From Polynucleobacter sp. MWH-Loch1C5 (GTDB taxonomy: Bacteria > Pseudomonadota > Gammaproteobacteria > Burkholderiales > Burkholderiaceae): a stretch of DNA of 64,000 nucleotides. The stretch is taken from contig NZ_JACVPR010000001.1 in NCBI RefSeq assembly GCF_018881775.1, forward strand, positions 1,100,318 to 1,164,317. Direction: 5' to 3'. Position numbers and translations under genes: made by a program. The notes under the pieces are model-generated. The model searched no databases. It saw only the letters and a list, made by a program, of their open reading frames with translations, and was not told the origin of the DNA. Numbering within the stretch: position 1 is the first letter of the stretch; the number at the start of each line of letters is the position of its first letter. Positions 53,961 to 61,700 of the stretch are shown here, piece after piece.

Positions 53961-56588
53961 ATGAAAGTTAATCAAATACGCGAGAGTTTTTTAAAGTTCT
54001 TTGAGTCCAAGGGGCATCAAGTGGTGAGCTCCAGCCCGGTGATTCCCGGGGATGACCCGACCCTGTTATTTACCAATGCAGGGATGAATCAGTTCAAAGA
54101 TGTCTTTTTGGGCTTTGATAAACGCCCCTACAGCAGAGCCACAACTGCCCAGAAATGTATTCGTGCAGGCGGTAAGCATAATGATCTAGACAATGTGGGT
54201 TACACCGCCAGACACCATACATTTTTTGAGATGTTAGGTAACTTTTCTTTTGGCGATTATTTCAAGCAAGACGCGATTCAATACGCATGGGAGTTATTGA
54301 CCACTGTCTTCAAGTTGCCTCCTGAAAAACTTTGGGTCACGGTATACGCTGAAGATGATGAGGCTTATGAGATCTGGGCCAAAACAATTGGTGTGCCTAC
54401 AGAGCGAATTATCCGTATTGGAGACAACAAAGGCGCGCGCTACGCATCAGATAACTTTTGGATGATGGGTGACACAGGTCCATGTGGTCCTTGTACTGAA
54501 ATTTTCTATGATCACGGTCCTGAGATTGCGGGAGGTCCTCCAGGTAGTCCTGATGAAGATGGTGATCGTTATATTGAAATTTGGAATAACGTCTTTATGC
54601 AGTTCAACCGTGATGAAGCGGGGGTGATGCATCCATTACCTAAGCCCAGTGTTGATACAGGCATGGGCTTAGAGCGTATTGCTGCAGTGTTGCAGCATGT
54701 GCATTCCAATTATGAAATCGATTTATTTGTCCATCTCTTATCAGCGGCTAAGGCAGCAGTTGACCAAGCCGGTGCAGGATCTTGTGATGCGAACAGTCCC
54801 TCATTGAAGGTGATTGCTGATCATATTCGCGCATGTACTTTCACAGTGGCTGATGGTGTGATTCCAGGCAATGCTGGGCGTGGTTATGTACTACGCCGTA
54901 TCACGCGCCGTGCGATACGCCATGGTTATAAATTAGGTGCGCGTGCGCCATTTTTCCATCAATTAGTCCGAGCCCTTGTAGCGGAGATGGGGGATGCCTA
55001 TCCTGAGCTAAAGACTCATGAGGCACGAGTCACTGAAGTACTCAAGCAAGAAGAGGAGCGCTTTTTCCAAACCATTGCAAATGGCATGGATATCTTAGAA
55101 GCGGCTTTGACACAGGGTACAACGGTTTTGGATGGAGAGACTGCCTTTAAGTTGCATGATACCTACGGCTTCCCCTTAGATCTGACTGCTGATGTATGTC
55201 GTGAACGCGGCGTCAGCGTTGACGAAGTAGCCTTTGAGGCTGCGATGAATAAGCAGCGTGAGCAAGCGCGTGCCGCCGGTAAATTCAAAATGGCCCAAGG
55301 TCTAGAGTATTCAGGAGCGGCCACAGAGTTCCAAGGTTATGAGCGTCTCACTGAAGAGGGCTCTCAGGTATTGGCCATATATATGGATGGCAGTCCTGTG
55401 AACGCTATTAAGGCGGGTGATGCTGCGGTGGTCGTTTTGGACCGCACTCCGTTTTATGCAGAATCTGGTGGTCAGGTTGGTGATACCGGTGAACTGAAGA
55501 ATCAAAACAGTCTTTTTATGGTCGAAGACACTCTTAAAATTCAAGCGGATGTTTTTGGTCATCATGGTCAATTACATGAGGGTGAACTAAAAGTTGGTGA
55601 CCGTCTGCTAGCTCGTGTAGATGCTGAGCGTCGTGCGCGTACCGTGCGTCATCACAGCGCCACTCATCTGATGCATAAAGCCTTGCGCGAAGTACTAGGC
55701 TCTCATGTGCAGCAAAAAGGTTCTTTAGTCGACCCTGACAAGACGCGTTTTGACTTTACACATAGTCAGCCTTTGAGCACCGAAGAGATCCGTCGTATCG
55801 AGGATATTGTGAATGCGGAGATTCTGGCTAATGTGCAAACTCATGCAGCGGTCATGAAGTTAGAAGATGCTCAAAAAACAGGTGCCATGATGCTTTTCGG
55901 AGAAAAGTATGGCGAGACGGTGCGTGTTTTAGAAATCGGTAGCTCTAAAGAGCTCTGTGGGGGCACCCATGTAACACGCACAGGCGATATTGGTGCATTT
56001 AAGATCGTCTCCGAGAGTGGCGTTGCGGCTGGGATTCGTCGTGTAGAAGCCATTACTGGAGATCGCGCCCTCAGCTACTTGCAATCTCTCGATCAGCAAG
56101 TGAATACGCTGGCTAGTTTGCTCAAAGCAAGTCCAAGTGATTTGACGGCTCGTATTACCCAATTACAAGAGCATGCCAAAACTTTGGAAAAAGAGATTGA
56201 GCGTCTCTCATCCAAGTTGGCGGCGAGCCAAGGCGATGACTTACTCAAGCAGGCTACTGATTTACAGGGCATTAAAGTTTTGTCTGCGCAATTAGATATG
56301 GCTGATGCTAAAGCCTTGCGCGAGACGCTTGACCAGTTGAAAAATAAACTCAAAACAGCGGTGATTGTTTTGGCGAGTGTGCAAGATGGCAAGGTCCAAT
56401 TAGCGGCTGGCGTGACCTCTGATCTCATCAGTAAAGTCAAAGCCGGTGAGTTGGTCAATCATGTCGCTCAGCAAGTCGGTGGCAAAGGGGGTGGTAAGCC
56501 CGATATGGCCATGGCAGGTGGTACAGACCCTAAAGGGCTGACGGGTGCTTTGCAAAGCGTCAACACTTGGGTGCAAGAACGTCTATGA
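53961..56588 (+). CDS. alaS: Alanine-tRNA ligase
   Basis: Class II synthetase that charges and edits tRNA-Ala. The 875-residue protein starts [20 protein letters not shown] and shows [52 protein letters not shown] and [16 protein letters not shown] in the aminoacylation core. The editing domain has [20 protein letters not shown] and [20 protein letters not shown] with its zinc ligands. The C-Ala domain ends in [15 protein letters not shown]. Its stop overlaps the tusA start as ATGA. Confidence 0.98.
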   Translation: MKVNQIRESFLKFFESKGHQVVSSSPVIPGDDPTLLFTNAGMNQFKDVFLGFDKRPYSRATTAQKCIRAGGKHNDLDNVGYTARHHTFFEMLGNFSFGDYFKQDAIQYAWELLTTVFKLPPEKLWVTVYAEDDEAYEIWAKTIGVPTERIIRIGDNKGARYASDNFWMMGDTGPCGPCTEIFYDHGPEIAGGPPGSPDEDGDRYIEIWNNVFMQFNRDEAGVMHPLPKPSVDTGMGLERIAAVLQHVHSNYEIDLFVHLLSAAKAAVDQAGAGSCDANSPSLKVIADHIRACTFTVADGVIPGNAGRGYVLRRITRRAIRHGYKLGARAPFFHQLVRALVAEMGDAYPELKTHEARVTEVLKQEEERFFQTIANGMDILEAALTQGTTVLDGETAFKLHDTYGFPLDLTADVCRERGVSVDEVAFEAAMNKQREQARAAGKFKMAQGLEYSGAATEFQGYERLTEEGSQVLAIYMDGSPVNAIKAGDAAVVVLDRTPFYAESGGQVGDTGELKNQNSLFMVEDTLKIQADVFGHHGQLHEGELKVGDRLLARVDAERRARTVRHHSATHLMHKALREVLGSHVQQKGSLVDPDKTRFDFTHSQPLSTEEIRRIEDIVNAEILANVQTHAAVMKLEDAQKTGAMMLFGEKYGETVRVLEIGSSKELCGGTHVTRTGDIGAFKIVSESGVAAGIRRVEAITGDRALSYLQSLDQQVNTLASLLKASPSDLTARITQLQEHAKTLEKEIERLSSKLAASQGDDLLKQATDLQGIKVLSAQLDMADAKALRETLDQLKNKLKTAVIVLASVQDGKVQLAAGVTSDLISKVKAGELVNHVAQQVGGKGGGKPDMAMAGGTDPKGLTGALQSVNTWVQERL

Positions 56589-56818
56589 CCCAGAGTTTTG
56601 ATGTTGAAGTGGATGCGCGCGGACTGAATTGTCCGCTGCCCATCTTACGTGCCAAAAAAGCCTTAGCAGATATGCAAAGTGGTCAAATACTCAAGATATC
56701 TGCCACTGATAGTGGCGCCGCTCAAGACTTCCCTGCTTTTGCAAAGCAAACTGGCAATCAATTGATTGCCAGTGAGCAGCAAGACGATGCTTTAGTTTTT
56801 TATTTAATTCGTCGCTAG
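56585..56818 (+). CDS. tusA: Sulfurtransferase TusA/SirA-like protein
   Basis: Small persulfide carrier; TusA supplies sulfur for 2-thiouridine in tRNA and for molybdenum cofactor. I start at the ATG at 56585, overlapping the alaS stop; an upstream TTG lies within alaS. The 77 residues show the CPxP motif in [20 protein letters not shown] (active cysteine 16) and the C-terminal FYLIRR. Other TusA-family proteins serve other sulfur routes, so the precise role is inferred. Residues 56-63 are encoded by a perfect 24-bp palindrome. The stop overlaps convergent terC by 15 bases. Confidence 0.93.
   Translation: MTQSFDVEVDARGLNCPLPILRAKKALADMQSGQILKISATDSGAAQDFPAFAKQTGNQLIASEQQDDALVFYLIRR
56750..56773. 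repeat. Perfect 24-bp palindrome within tusA
   Basis: The 12-base arm ACTGGCAATCAA (56750-56761) is followed with no spacer by its exact reverse complement TTGATTGCCAGT (56762-56773). It is in register with the reading frame, encoding TGNQLIAS. A perfect palindrome of this length is expected by chance less than once in many such windows. The role is unknown. Confidence 0.7.
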
Positions 56819-57805
56819 ATCTGAGCGATTCGGATCATCTGTTTTGGTGCGCCAGAGCGAATACACAATCCCGCCGATCAAAATCGCCAAAGTCAGTCCA
56901 AGGGCAATGACTGCTGGAATCTTGATGCCTAGCATCATCAAAATGATCTTTGCGCCAACCAGAATCAATATCAAAGCCAAGGCGTACTTCAGATAATGAA
57001 AGCGATGGATCATTGCAGCCAATGCAAAGTAAAGGGCGCGCAGTCCTAAGATCGCAAAGATATTGCTGGTATACACAATGAAAGGATCTTGTGTAATGGC
57101 AAAGATAGCGGGCACTGAGTCTACGGCAAAAATAATGTCGGCCGCATTGACTAAGATGAGCGCTACAAATAGCGGTGTATAAAAGCGCGTCAACTTACTT
57201 GTTTTGGGGTCGATCAGCGTCACCCAGAAGCGATTACCATGAAATTCATTGGTAATCTTCATGTGCCGATTCATCCACTTCAATAGGGGGTTTTCGGCAA
57301 ATGATTGATTGTCATTTTCTTTGGTAAAGAGCATCTTGACCCCGGTGATCAGGAGGAAGGCGCCAAAGAACCAGAGAATCCATGAGAATTGAGCAATCAA
57401 GGCAGCTCCCGCGCCAATAAAGATCGCTCGTAAGATCAGAGCTGCGATGATGCCCCAAACCAAGACACGGTATTGATAGATACGTGGGATTTTTAGAAAG
57501 CCAAAAATCAAAGCAAAGACAAAGACGTTATCCATCGAGAGGGATTTTTCAACTAAAAATCCGGTGTAGTAATCAATCGCTGAACTCTCGCCAAATTGCC
57601 ACCAAATCCAGCCGCCAAATAAAAGTGCTATGGCGATATAGCCTGCCGAGAGCCATAAGGATTCTTTAATTTCGATTTCGTGATCGGTTTTATTGAGAAC
57701 GCCCAGGTCAAAGACCATCAGGGCAATCACCACCGTTAGGAATAAGAGCCAAGCCCAGATAGGGGCGCTCGCAAATGTGTAATCCAACCAAGCCAAGGCT
57801 TGCAT
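56804..57805 (-). CDS. TerC family membrane protein (Alx-type)
   Basis: Integral membrane protein of the TerC/Alx family; E. coli Alx is linked to manganese export and alkaline response, so metal transport is a family-based suggestion. I start at the ATG at 57805, 6 bases after AAGGAG; the longer frame begins with a TTG that overlaps that ribosome site. The 333 residues have about nine helices and the conserved acidic blocks FDLGVLNKTDHEIEIKESLW, GFLVEKSLSMDNVFVFALIF and VNAADIIFAVDSVPAIFAIT. It lies downstream of galU. Confidence 0.93.
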   Translation of the reverse strand: MQALAWLDYTFASAPIWAWLLFLTVVIALMVFDLGVLNKTDHEIEIKESLWLSAGYIAIALLFGGWIWWQFGESSAIDYYTGFLVEKSLSMDNVFVFALIFGFLKIPRIYQYRVLVWGIIAALILRAIFIGAGAALIAQFSWILWFFGAFLLITGVKMLFTKENDNQSFAENPLLKWMNRHMKITNEFHGNRFWVTLIDPKTSKLTRFYTPLFVALILVNAADIIFAVDSVPAIFAITQDPFIVYTSNIFAILGLRALYFALAAMIHRFHYLKYALALILILVGAKIILMMLGIKIPAVIALGLTLAILIGGIVYSLWRTKTDDPNRSDLATN

Positions 57806-57906
57806 GTGTAACTCCTTCAATCCCTCCTCTTAAAGGAATTTGAGTTAACGACATCACAGCCTGGAGGGAGGCGACCGTCAGAGGGGCCCGTCAACAGCTT
57901 GAAATT
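57806..57906 (-). promoter_or_regulatory. Leader region of the terC gene, possibly regulatory
   Basis: This 101-base gap between galU and terC is GC-rich compared with its neighbours. On the minus strand TCCCTCC (57869 to 57863) can pair with GGAGGGA (57827 to 57821), which lies just upstream of the AAGGAG ribosome site (57817 to 57812). A second pairing of TCCT and AGGA closer to the start could compete with it. Homologous alx/terC genes often carry manganese riboswitches (yybP-ykoY), but I could not find that motif's conserved GGGGAGUAG. Function is unproven. Confidence 0.3.
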
Positions 57907-58773
57907 TTAGCGATGACTTAAAAACTCAGCAAAGCCCTTACTGACTTCAGGGTGGCGCAAAGCAAACTCGACTGTGGCTTTGAGATAGCCTAACTTAGAA
58001 CCGCAATCGTAGCGGACACCCTCGTATTCGTAAGCTAATACTTGTTCTTGTTGCAGTAAAGATTGAATCGCATCCGTTAACTGTAGTTCACCACCTGCAC
58101 CGGGTTTGAGATTGCGAATATGGTCAAAAATACGTGATGACAAAATATAGCGACCCACGACCCCCATATTCGATGGAGCTTTCTCAGGGCTTGGTTTTTC
58201 TACAATGCCGTTGAGTTTGTAAATGCGCTCATCAAATACCTTGCCATCAATCACACCGTAGGACTTACTTTGTTCTGGTGCGATTTTTTCAACCCCAATA
58301 ATAGAGCTGCGGTAATGCGCATATTTATCCACCATTTGCTTCATTACTGGTACGGGACTGTCTAGTAGGTCGTCTGCCAATATCACAGCAAAAGCCTCAT
58401 CACGAATCAGCTTTTCGGCGCACAAGACGGCGTGACCTAAGCCTAGGGCCTCGGGCTGGCGTACGTAGACGCAGTCAACATGACTGGGTTTGATACTGCG
58501 AACAAGTTGCAAGAGCTCAGTTTTATTTTTAGCTTCGAGTTCCGCTTCAAGTTCATAAGCTTTGTCAAAGTGGTCTTCAATAGCACGTTTACTACGCCCT
58601 GTTACAAAAATCATTTCGGTGATGCCAGCGGCCATCGCTTCTTCTACTGCATATTGAATCAATGGCTTATCAACCACATTGAGCATTTCCTTGGGGCTTG
58701 CCTTGGTGGCTGGCAAGAAACGTGTACCCAAACCTGCAACTGGGAATACTGCTTTGGTAACTGGTTTTGACAT
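57907..58773 (-). CDS. galU: UTP-glucose-1-phosphate uridylyltransferase
   Basis: Makes UDP-glucose for lipopolysaccharide, exopolysaccharide and glycosylation. The 288-residue protein shows the nucleotidyltransferase start AVFPVAGLGTRFLPATKASP with KEML, the VYVRQPEALGLGHAVLCAEK block, FAVILADDLLD and the sugar-binding GGELQLTDAIQSLL, plus VRYDCGSKLGYLKATVEFAL. It lies 24 bases after valS on the same strand and upstream of terC. Confidence 0.98.
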   Translation of the reverse strand: MSKPVTKAVFPVAGLGTRFLPATKASPKEMLNVVDKPLIQYAVEEAMAAGITEMIFVTGRSKRAIEDHFDKAYELEAELEAKNKTELLQLVRSIKPSHVDCVYVRQPEALGLGHAVLCAEKLIRDEAFAVILADDLLDSPVPVMKQMVDKYAHYRSSIIGVEKIAPEQSKSYGVIDGKVFDERIYKLNGIVEKPSPEKAPSNMGVVGRYILSSRIFDHIRNLKPGAGGELQLTDAIQSLLQQEQVLAYEYEGVRYDCGSKLGYLKATVEFALRHPEVSKGFAEFLSHR

Positions 58774-58797
58774 AGTTCGATAAAAAATGAATAAAAA

Positions 58798-61659
58798 TTA
58801 TTGGGGCAAACGGGCTAACTGTGCGACTAGTTTTTCATGCAGGGCTTCAAAATCAGCTAAGCGCTGTTTTTCTTGAACCACCACGGCTTCTGGCGCTTTA
58901 GCTACAAAGTTCTCATTACCCAGTTTACCCTTGGCTTTTGAAATTTCTGTAGAAATTTTTTCAATTTCTTTGGATAAGCGCGCGCGTTCTGCGCCCGCAT
59001 CAATTTCTACTTTAAGCAAAATCTTGGTATCACCCACAATCGCTACCGGAGCGCCCGCCCCATCTTGTTCAAGGGCGGCATCGCTACTGTAGATTTTGAC
59101 TTCTGAAAGTTTGGCTAATGCTTGTATGTAAGGTGCGGCTGATTCCAAAATTGCAGCGGGCCCATGAATGTACAAAGGGACTCTTTGCGCTGGAGATATT
59201 TGCATTTCGCCACGTAAGTTACGACATGCATCGACGATCGCTTTGACCTTGGCTACGAAGGCTTCGCTTTGTTCATCGAGCTTTTGCATTTGCGCCACTG
59301 GGTAGGGTTGCAAAGCAATCGTCGCACCTGCTTGATCCGCTAACTTCTTACCTGACATCGGCGCAACAATTTGCCATAGCTCTTCGGTGATAAATGGGAT
59401 GATGGGGTGAGCTAGGCGCAAAATTGTTTCTAGTACGCGCAACAAGGTGCGGCGTGTGGCCCGTTGTTGTGCTGGGCTGCCGTTTTGCAGTTGTACTTTA
59501 GCGAGCTCTAAGTACCAATCGCAATATTCATCCCAAACGAATTGATAGATGCTAGTGGCGATATTATCGAAGCGATAATCATTAAATCCCTTAGCAATGT
59601 CAGCCTCAGTTCTTTGTAGCAGAGAAACAATCCAACGATCGGCTGCTGAGAAGTCTAAATAAGCATCAGGTCCACAGCCACCCTGACAGTCATTCATACC
59701 ATTGTCATAGTCGGTATCACTACAGTTCATTAAAACAAAGCGTGTGGCATTCCATAACTTATTGCAGAAGTTACGATAGCCCTCGCAGCGTTTTTGATCA
59801 AAATTGATATTCCGGCCTAGGGTTGCCATCGAGGCGAAGGTAAAGCGCAGTGCATCGGTGCCGAAAGCGGGTATCCCATCTGGGAATTCTTTTTTGGTCT
59901 TTTTGGTGATGCTCTCCGCTTGTTTAGGATTCATTAAGCCTGTGGTACGTTTGGCTAGTAAGGTATCCAGGTCGATGCCGTCAATCAAATCAATTGGATC
60001 CAAAGTATTTCCTTTGGATTTACTCATTTTCTGGCCTTCGGCATCTCTGACTAAGCCGTGAACATAAACTGTTTTGAAAGGCACCTGACCAGTGAAGTGG
60101 CAGGTCATCATGACCATTCGTGCTACCCAGAAGAAGATAATGTCAAAACCAGTGACTAGCGTCGATGAGGGTAAGAAGCTCGCTAGAGCCGGTGTCTTGT
60201 CCGGCCAGCCTAAGGCAGAAAAAGGCACTAAGGCAGAGCTAAACCAAGTGTCTAATACGTCGGGGTCACGTTGTAGGCGACCTTCATAGCCATTGGCCTT
60301 AGCTTGTGCGTAGGCGCTCGCCTCATCTTTGGCAACAATGATTTGACCGTCATCTTGGTACCACGCTGGAATCTGATGGCCCCACCATAACTGACGCGAG
60401 ATACACCAGTCTTGAATATTTTCTAGCCATTGCGTGTAAGTTGTTGTCCAGTTCTCAGGAACAAAGCGTACATCACCGCTCGCTACTGCATCCAAGGCTG
60501 CAGCGGCAATCGATTGGCCAGGGCGATACAGGTTATGTTCGCTTGGTTTGGACATAGCCACAAACCATTGGTCTGTGAGCATAGGTTCAATCACTGATTT
60601 GGTGCGATCACCACGCGGTACCATCAGAGTGTGCGCTTGCACTTGATCGAGTAGGCCGGCTGACTCTAGGTCAGCCACAATCATTTTGCGTGCCTCAAAG
60701 CGATCCATGCCATGATATTTGAGGGGCGCTGCATCATTGATCTTGGCATCGAGAGTCAAAATATTAATCATGGCCAGGCCATGGCGCTGCCCGACGGCAT
60801 AGTCATTAAAGTCGTGCGCTGGGGTGACTTTCACAACCCCGGTACCAAATTCTTTATCGACATAGCTATCAGCAATAATCGGAATCGTGCGATTGCAAAG
60901 CGGTAGCTGTACTTCTTGACCGATGAGGTGGGCATAACGTTCATCCTCGGGATGAACCATCACGGCCACATCTCCGAGCATCGTTTCAGGACGTGTTGTA
61001 GCCACAGTGAGATGACCCGACCCGTTCACAAGCGGGTAGCGGATATGCCATAGAGAGCCTTGTTCTTCCTCATTTTCCACTTCAAGATCAGAAACGGCAG
61101 TTCCTAAGACGGGATCCCAATTGACTAGACGCTTGCCGCGATAAATCAAACCTTGCTCGTAAAGTTTGACGAAGACCTCGATCACTGCTTTGGACATCTT
61201 TTCGTCCATGGTGAAGTATTCGCTAGACCAATCAATCGATGCACCCAGGCGTCGAATTTGTCGCGTAATCGTAGAGCCTGATTCTTCCTTCCAAGCCCAT
61301 ACCTTTTCTAAGAACTTTTCGCGTCCCAAATCATGTCTCGAAATCTTTTGTGCATCCAGTTGACGTTCAACCACGATTTGCGTAGCAATACCTGCATGAT
61401 CAGTGCCAGGTACCCAGAGGGTGTTTTTGCCCGACATTCTCGCGTGGCGAGTCAGACCATCCATAATGGTTTGGTTAAAGGCGTGGCCCATATGTAGGGT
61501 CCCTGTGACATTGGGTGGGGGTAGTTGGATACAGAAATTACCCTCAGAGGCTGCGTAATTGGGTTTAGCAATACCCCGTTTTTCCCACTCGGGACCCCAT
61601 TGCGCCTCGATAGCGGCGGGATCAAAAGATTTAGCTAATTCAGATGGATTTGTAGACAT
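58798..61659 (-). CDS. valS: Valine-tRNA ligase
   Basis: Charges tRNA-Val and edits threonine. I choose the ATG at 61659 ([20 protein letters not shown]); a TTG three codons upstream overlaps the promoter. The 953-residue class I enzyme has HIGH in [20 protein letters not shown], the editing-domain [10 protein letters not shown], a KMSKS loop in [20 protein letters not shown], and the C-terminal ValRS coiled-coil arm ([20 protein letters not shown], then [10 protein letters not shown]). TATAAT lies 8 bases before the ATG, with no ribosome site. Confidence 0.98.
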   Translation of the reverse strand: MSTNPSELAKSFDPAAIEAQWGPEWEKRGIAKPNYAASEGNFCIQLPPPNVTGTLHMGHAFNQTIMDGLTRHARMSGKNTLWVPGTDHAGIATQIVVERQLDAQKISRHDLGREKFLEKVWAWKEESGSTITRQIRRLGASIDWSSEYFTMDEKMSKAVIEVFVKLYEQGLIYRGKRLVNWDPVLGTAVSDLEVENEEEQGSLWHIRYPLVNGSGHLTVATTRPETMLGDVAVMVHPEDERYAHLIGQEVQLPLCNRTIPIIADSYVDKEFGTGVVKVTPAHDFNDYAVGQRHGLAMINILTLDAKINDAAPLKYHGMDRFEARKMIVADLESAGLLDQVQAHTLMVPRGDRTKSVIEPMLTDQWFVAMSKPSEHNLYRPGQSIAAAALDAVASGDVRFVPENWTTTYTQWLENIQDWCISRQLWWGHQIPAWYQDDGQIIVAKDEASAYAQAKANGYEGRLQRDPDVLDTWFSSALVPFSALGWPDKTPALASFLPSSTLVTGFDIIFFWVARMVMMTCHFTGQVPFKTVYVHGLVRDAEGQKMSKSKGNTLDPIDLIDGIDLDTLLAKRTTGLMNPKQAESITKKTKKEFPDGIPAFGTDALRFTFASMATLGRNINFDQKRCEGYRNFCNKLWNATRFVLMNCSDTDYDNGMNDCQGGCGPDAYLDFSAADRWIVSLLQRTEADIAKGFNDYRFDNIATSIYQFVWDEYCDWYLELAKVQLQNGSPAQQRATRRTLLRVLETILRLAHPIIPFITEELWQIVAPMSGKKLADQAGATIALQPYPVAQMQKLDEQSEAFVAKVKAIVDACRNLRGEMQISPAQRVPLYIHGPAAILESAAPYIQALAKLSEVKIYSSDAALEQDGAGAPVAIVGDTKILLKVEIDAGAERARLSKEIEKISTEISKAKGKLGNENFVAKAPEAVVVQEKQRLADFEALHEKLVAQLARLPQ

Positions 61660-61667
61660 AGCTAGCA

Positions 61668-61675
61668 ATTATAAT
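61668..61675. promoter_or_regulatory. Overlapping divergent -10 boxes of valS and uvrD
   Basis: AATTATAATT at 61667-61676 contains a perfect TATAAT on both strands: plus 61670-61675 for uvrD, and minus 61673 to 61668 for valS. The valS box ends 8 bases before its ATG; the uvrD box ends 25 bases before its GTG, leaving room for the AAGG ribosome site near 61692. Both promoters would use the same melted region, so firing should be mutually exclusive. Confidence 0.55.
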
Positions 61676-61700
61676 TTTTTGTTGATACGAAAAGGCAGTT

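Noticed and set aside
57806..57906. yybP-ykoY manganese riboswitch in front of the TerC gene.
   Set aside because: The conserved GGGGAGUAG and the other family landmarks are not found on the minus strand; only short GC-rich complementarities remain.
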